A stretch of 7,938 nt of DNA from JAWXUK01 sp044432725 (GTDB lineage Bacteria; Bacillota; Clostridia; Oscillospirales; Oscillospiraceae). Each line of letters starts with the position of its first letter. The stretch's first letter is position 1. Made by a program: the position numbers and the translations under genes. The notes beneath the pieces were generated by a model. It searched no databases. It was not told where the DNA came from and saw only the letters and a list, made by a program, of their open reading frames with translations. Below, in pieces: positions 5,560-7,938 of this stretch. The DNA lies in contig JAWXUL010000063.1 of NCBI GenBank assembly GCA_044432725.1, forward strand, positions 1 to 7,938, given 5' to 3'.

Positions 5560-6492
5560 CTATGGTGTCAGTGTTACTATTTCTTTTGCGAAATCTTCGC
5601 TCATGAAATCATCAGAATCATATGCTCTTATTTGAAACTCAATTTCATCAATCTCAGAAATTCCGTTTTCGGTTAACATAGTATCAGACCAAGACATCGA
5701 AGCAAAGGAACATTTACCTGCTGATACTGAATTAGCAAAGAAGGGGTTTACCATATAACCATTTACAGAAACTTCGTCAGTACTAAACATAACGTTCTTA
5801 TCTGTTTTATTCACTAAAAATAAATTTGCAGTGTAGCCCCAAATACTGTCAACTTCATATCCTGTTACGATAGCTGTTACATATTCATTATCAAGTAAGA
5901 TTGTATCATCTGGTTGTGGTTCCCTTATGAATTGTGTTGCATTTTCTTGACCAGAAGGATAAACATTTACTGTTTCGAATCCTACATCATCAGCCATCCA
6001 GTCGTTACTGTCAGATACTCGAAATGTGATTTCAATGTCAGTAAATTCGTGAATCCCTGCTTCTTCTAAATTTGATGTATTAAAGTTAATTTCTTTATTA
6101 GCTTTTTTTTCAGGAGCTACTTCTGTTGCAAATAAAGGGTCAGCTTCTACACCGTTGATTGACGCACTCTTCACAGTGTACATATAGGTTTTATCTACTG
6201 ATTTATTTTCTAGATTGACATTCAGTGAATAGCCCCACATATTGTCGGGGTCGATTCCTGTAATGTTGATAACACACTCCTCGTTATCAACGGCAACAAT
6301 TTCTTCGAAAGTAATTTCTTGTTGCTTTTCATCAGTTGTTGTTTCTGATGAAGAATCGGCAGTGGTTGTACCACTACTATTTTCACCTTCTGTTGGTTGT
6401 GCCGATGGAACATCAGTAGTTGAGTCGCTACTACAAGCTACCATTGATGTACAAAGTACTGATGTTAACAAGAGTGCAATAAATTTTTTCAT
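5560..6492 (-). CDS. Secreted lipoprotein with two tandem homologous domains
   Basis: A 310-residue predicted lipoprotein, anchored outside the membrane. The N-terminus has MKK, a hydrophobic segment and a lipobox ending MVAC with Cys20 as lipidation site, followed by a Ser/Thr/Glu-rich linker to about residue 62. Two copies of the same domain follow, about 64-179 and 196-308. Matching landmarks are WGY at 86 and 218, DPLFATEV at 118 against NPFFANSV at 249, and TDIEITFRVSDSNDW at 151 against DEIEFQIRAYDSDDF at 282, an offset of 131-132 residues. The pattern suggests beta-sandwich repeats. No enzyme motif is visible and I do not recognise a named family, although similar uncharacterised lipoproteins are common in clostridia. 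Both domains are acidic. ATG 6492 has AGGAG 8 bp upstream. With its own promoter and two terminators it looks like independent cargo. Function unknown; surface binding or element exclusion are only possibilities. Confidence 0.9.
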   Translation of the reverse strand: MKKFIALLLTSVLCTSMVACSSDSTTDVPSAQPTEGENSSGTTTADSSSETTTDEKQQEITFEEIVAVDNEECVINITGIDPDNMWGYSLNVNLENKSVDKTYMYTVKSASINGVEADPLFATEVAPEKKANKEINFNTSNLEEAGIHEFTDIEITFRVSDSNDWMADDVGFETVNVYPSGQENATQFIREPQPDDTILLDNEYVTAIVTGYEVDSIWGYTANLFLVNKTDKNVMFSTDEVSVNGYMVNPFFANSVSAGKCSFASMSWSDTMLTENGISEIDEIEFQIRAYDSDDFMSEDFAKEIVTLTP

Positions 6493-6551
6493 ACAATATT
6501 CTCCTAATCTTTTTTTAGCATAGTCAACATGGTCAAATGACTAATTTCATA

Positions 6552-6560
6552 ATTATATCA
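6552..6560 (-). promoter_or_regulatory. Extended -10 promoter of the lipoprotein gene
   Basis: On the minus strand TGATATAAT combines a perfect TATAAT with a TGn extension; there is no good -35 box. Transcription would start near 6545, leaving a leader of about 50 nt before ATG 6492. It resembles the excisionase promoter (TGATATGAT). Confidence 0.6.
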
Positions 6561-6609
6561 CATATAGCACCCAAATACTATAGGCAAATTATACAAAATT
6601 CATCATCGT

Positions 6610-6708
6610 TCACCTTACTTCTCTTACTGCAACTAAGTTTCTGTAAAACTTTATTAACAAGAGAAATAGTCTGTTGTTATGCTCCTTCTGTGATTTTACT
6701 AAATCCAT
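6610..6708 (-). CDS. Short 32-residue ORF with a very strong ribosome binding site
   Basis: ATG 6708 is preceded by AAAGGAGGGATAAC, almost a perfect Shine-Dalgarno at good spacing, and opens a 32-codon frame ending in TGA at 6610. The peptide begins MDLVKSQKEHNN, has a hydrophobic stretch (RLFLLLIKFY) and a basic end (RNLVAVREVR), so it could be a small amphipathic or membrane-associated peptide. A promoter lies about 75 bp upstream, next to the 11-bp-phased GGACA array. The frame ends just before a further ATGATG that stops after five codons. I do not recognise the product. It may be a true small protein, a leader peptide, or the surviving start of a gene whose remainder was replaced by the lipoprotein cassette. 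That it is translated is likely; function is unknown. Confidence 0.55.
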   Translation of the reverse strand: MDLVKSQKEHNNRLFLLLIKFYRNLVAVREVR

Positions 6709-6782
6709 GTTATCCCTCCTTTCTAGCTCCCTATAGATAAGACGATTCCAACTGCCCATTTCACATATTTTTTTCTTTTTTT

Positions 6783-6811
6783 AGAATACCACAAAACCAC
6801 CAATAATACAA
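6783..6811 (-). promoter_or_regulatory. Promoter upstream of the 32-residue ORF
   Basis: On the minus strand TTGTAT (6811-6806) and TATTCT (6788-6783) are 17 bp apart, and the -10 box has a TG extension (TGGTATTCT). The GGACA array begins 23 bp upstream of the -35 box, so binding there could activate or block this promoter. Neither box is close to consensus. Confidence 0.45.
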
Positions 6812-6833
6812 GGGTACACGCACCCACCACTAA

Positions 6834-6942
6834 GGACAAATGGTGGACAAATTAGTCCAAAACAAGGCAAAATCTTGTGACCAATCAGGGACAAACGTAG
6901 GACATTGGGGGACATTGTCCCACTTTTGTCCCACGTCTGTCT
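6834..6942. repeat. Helically phased (about 11 bp) GGACA/TGTCC array
   Basis: GGACA words begin at 6834, 6845, 6889, 6900 and 6910, and the inverted form TGTCC or TGTCT at 6916, 6927 and 6938. The gaps are 11, 44 (four turns), 11 and 10 bp, then 11 and 11 bp. The 44-bp gap holds degenerate forms near the expected phase (AGTCC, AGGCAAA, TGACCAA). The two orientations meet in a perfect dyad GGGACA-T-TGTCCC (6909-6921), and a second dyad TGGAC-AAATTA-GTCCA lies at 6844-6859. Words repeated on one face of the helix suggest cooperative binding of a small regulator or replication/partition protein. The binding protein is not identified. Confidence 0.75.
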
Positions 6943-7020
6943 TTTCCTTGTGTAAGAATTTGATTGTAAAAGTGTTGAAAATCAGCTAAAATAAGAAGCA
7001 TAGTGCATATTTTCTCGATT

Positions 7021-7073
7021 TGGTATCAAACTGACATCACAGCAAAAAACGTGGTATCACTTTGATGTCAGTT
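7021..7073. repeat. Perfect 11-bp inverted repeat with an embedded direct repeat
   Basis: AACTGACATCA (7029-7039) and TGATGTCAGTT (7063-7073) are exact reverse complements separated by 23 bp. The word TGGTATCA also occurs directly at 7021-7028 and 7052-7059, 31 bp apart. The block starts 8 bp past the stop of the upstream small gene. There is no T-run after the stem, so it is not a typical terminator; an operator or recombination site is possible. Confidence 0.65.
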
Positions 7074-7081
7074 CTTTGGCT

Positions 7082-7375
7082 TCAATCTTCTTGCAACACC
7101 TCCAACATCATCTTCGCACCCATCACAAAACCTTTGAGGAAAACTTTCTCGTCATTGCTTTGGTACACTTGGTCTTTCTTATGGAGGAAGTCAGCAAACA
7201 ACTCCCTGCCCACATCGTCAAGGTGGCTCTCCAACAGTGCCTTGGCTTTCTGGGTGTCAGCCATACACTGGGCGAAGTCCTCTCTTGGTGGAAAGGTCAT
7301 TCCACAGGGGGAAATCCGTCCGTAGTACAGCGACTTCAAAAAGGGTTCGCTTGGTGGTTTGTTCAAATCTATCAC
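7082..7375 (-). CDS. Small hypothetical protein resembling DUF6809
   Basis: A protein of up to 97 residues. It has FLKSLYYGRISP near the N-terminus (about 12-23), a charged helical middle, and a C-terminal FLKGFVMGAKMMLEVLQ segment (about 79-95). The combination of an early LYxGxIxP motif and a late GFxxGxxMMxEV helix is what I associate with DUF6809, small uncharacterised proteins frequent in clostridial mobile elements. The start is uncertain. GTG 7375 has only a weak upstream GAAAG, an in-frame TAA lies a few codons earlier, and the next ATG is at residue 26, inside the conserved region. It lies 80 bp downstream of the broken coupling-protein gene, so its original upstream region may have been lost. 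Codon quality and family resemblance support a real gene; no biochemical role is known. Confidence 0.65.
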   Translation of the reverse strand: MIDLNKPPSEPFLKSLYYGRISPCGMTFPPREDFAQCMADTQKAKALLESHLDDVGRELFADFLHKKDQVYQSNDEKVFLKGFVMGAKMMLEVLQED

Positions 7376-7455
7376 ATTCTTTCGTTATTGTAGGAGGTCG
7401 ATTGCTTCGTGTCCTTGCTCTGAATATAAGGGTCAATCAAACTCCCCACCAACTA

Positions 7456-7938
7456 CTATATCAGTTCTTTTCCCAATTTACTATGATTTGTACTCATAGA
7501 CCGTTGACTTCCTCGACTATCGCCCAAATTCCAATCGTTGATAGTTTCTTTCCCTAATATCTTGTTGATAGATTCTAGGGTGGATTGTTCTTTACCACCT
7601 AAAAACACCATGCAATCACAGTTCCCTATAATCGTTTCAGCATTGTCTTTGTAGATTGCTTTTAATTGACTTTGAGCCTGTAAGACCAGACAAGCAGAGA
7701 TTTCACGGCTTCTTATGGTTGCCATTAGCTTCTCTAGTTTTGGAATCTGCCCGATATTTGCACACTCATCAATCAGGCAACGGACGTGGATGGGAAGTCT
7801 GCCACCGTACACATCATCAGCTTTCTCGCATAAGAGATTGAAAAGCTGGGTGTATGCCATTGACACAAGAAAGTTGAACGTGTCATCGGTGTCGCTGATA
7901 ATAAAAAATAGGGCTGACAGTTCATCTCCCAACATATC
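7456..7938 (-). pseudogene. VirD4/TraG-type coupling protein, truncated C-terminal part
   Basis: The frame is open to the window edge, so the N-terminal part is not visible. The segment shows the second half of the ATPase core: DELSALFFIISDTD, a Walker B-like CLIDEC within the family stretch IDECANIGQIPKLEKLMATIRSR, then SREISACLVLQAQSQL and FLGGKEQSTLESINKILGKETI. These proteins are hexameric inner-membrane ATPases that link the relaxosome to a type IV secretion channel. In relatives the chain continues past LGKEL with a GGKCILQLRG-like segment and a further tail of some tens of residues. Here it ends at two consecutive TAG codons, and the downstream sequence in any frame does not resemble that tail. 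It is probably C-terminally truncated by recombination, although some function cannot be excluded. Identification of the family is firm; loss of function is inferred. Confidence 0.8.

Noticed and set aside
6589..6606. A second minus-strand start (ATGATG) after the 32-residue ORF
   Set aside because: The frame stops after five codons, so it is not a gene, although it might be the remnant of one.
6830..6934. Minus-strand 34-codon frame starting GTG and reading GQKWDNVP
   Set aside because: It is simply a reading of the 11-bp GGACA array; repeats at 11-bp spacing cannot be frame-consistent, and the start context is weak.
6965..6996. Plus-strand promoter TTGTAA-17-TAAAAT
   Set aside because: The boxes are passable, but no plus-strand gene follows and AT-rich sequence yields such matches easily; an antisense RNA cannot be supported.
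7062..7557. Plus-strand frames opposite the small DUF6809-like gene and the coupling-protein end
   Set aside because: The minus-strand frames have recognisable families; the plus-strand products are Ser/Leu/Trp-rich shadows.
1..7938. tRNA or rRNA genes, insertion-sequence transposases, toxin-antitoxin or restriction genes
   Set aside because: None was recognised on either strand; the only recombination enzyme is the serine recombinase.

Overview
The window is a low-GC, Bacillota-type mobile-element segment. An integrative and conjugative or mobilizable element from a gut clostridium (Lachnospiraceae-like) or a relative is the best guess. The evidence for this is a large serine recombinase of the TnpX/TndX class, a MobC/MobP relaxase pair, an excisionase-like helix-turn-helix protein, a VirD4/TraG coupling-protein fragment, AT-rich spacers and strong AGGAGG-like ribosome binding sites. 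Every supported gene lies on the minus strand, so transcription runs from high to low coordinates. The host assignment is inference from gene content only.

Reading in the direction of transcription: (1) 7938-7456, the C-terminal part of a VirD4/TraG coupling ATPase that stops early, at a double amber codon. (2) 7375-7082, a small protein resembling the DUF6809 family. (3) 7081-6709, a gene-free regulatory stretch with a perfect 11-bp inverted repeat, a helically phased (about 11 bp) array of GGACA/TGTCC words and a promoter, leading to a 32-residue ORF (6708-6610) with a near-perfect ribosome binding site. (4) 6492-5560, a secreted lipoprotein with two tandem copies of a roughly 115-residue domain, with its own extended -10 promoter and strong terminators; it looks like cargo. 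(5) 5275-5090, the excisionase-like protein. (6) 5089-3743, a 1.35-kb gene-free block holding five copies of a 110/111-bp direct repeat and, nearest mobC, a cluster of small hairpins that is the best candidate for the origin of transfer. (7) 3742-1768, a tightly packed mobC-relaxase-small ORF (TnpW-like) operon. (8) 1699-65, the serine recombinase with its own promoter overlapping a 10-bp dyad, ending at a strong terminator (41-3). The physical end of the element probably lies near or just beyond coordinate 1.

As a system, recombinase and excisionase would excise and integrate the element. MobC and the relaxase would nick and pilot it at an oriT in the mobC-upstream block. The coupling protein would hand the relaxosome to a type IV secretion channel. 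Because the coupling protein lacks its usual C-terminus and ends at what looks like a recombination junction, the element may depend on a helper for transfer. The least explained parts are the 111-bp repeat array, the 11-bp-phased GGACA array with its tiny downstream ORF, and the two-domain lipoprotein.
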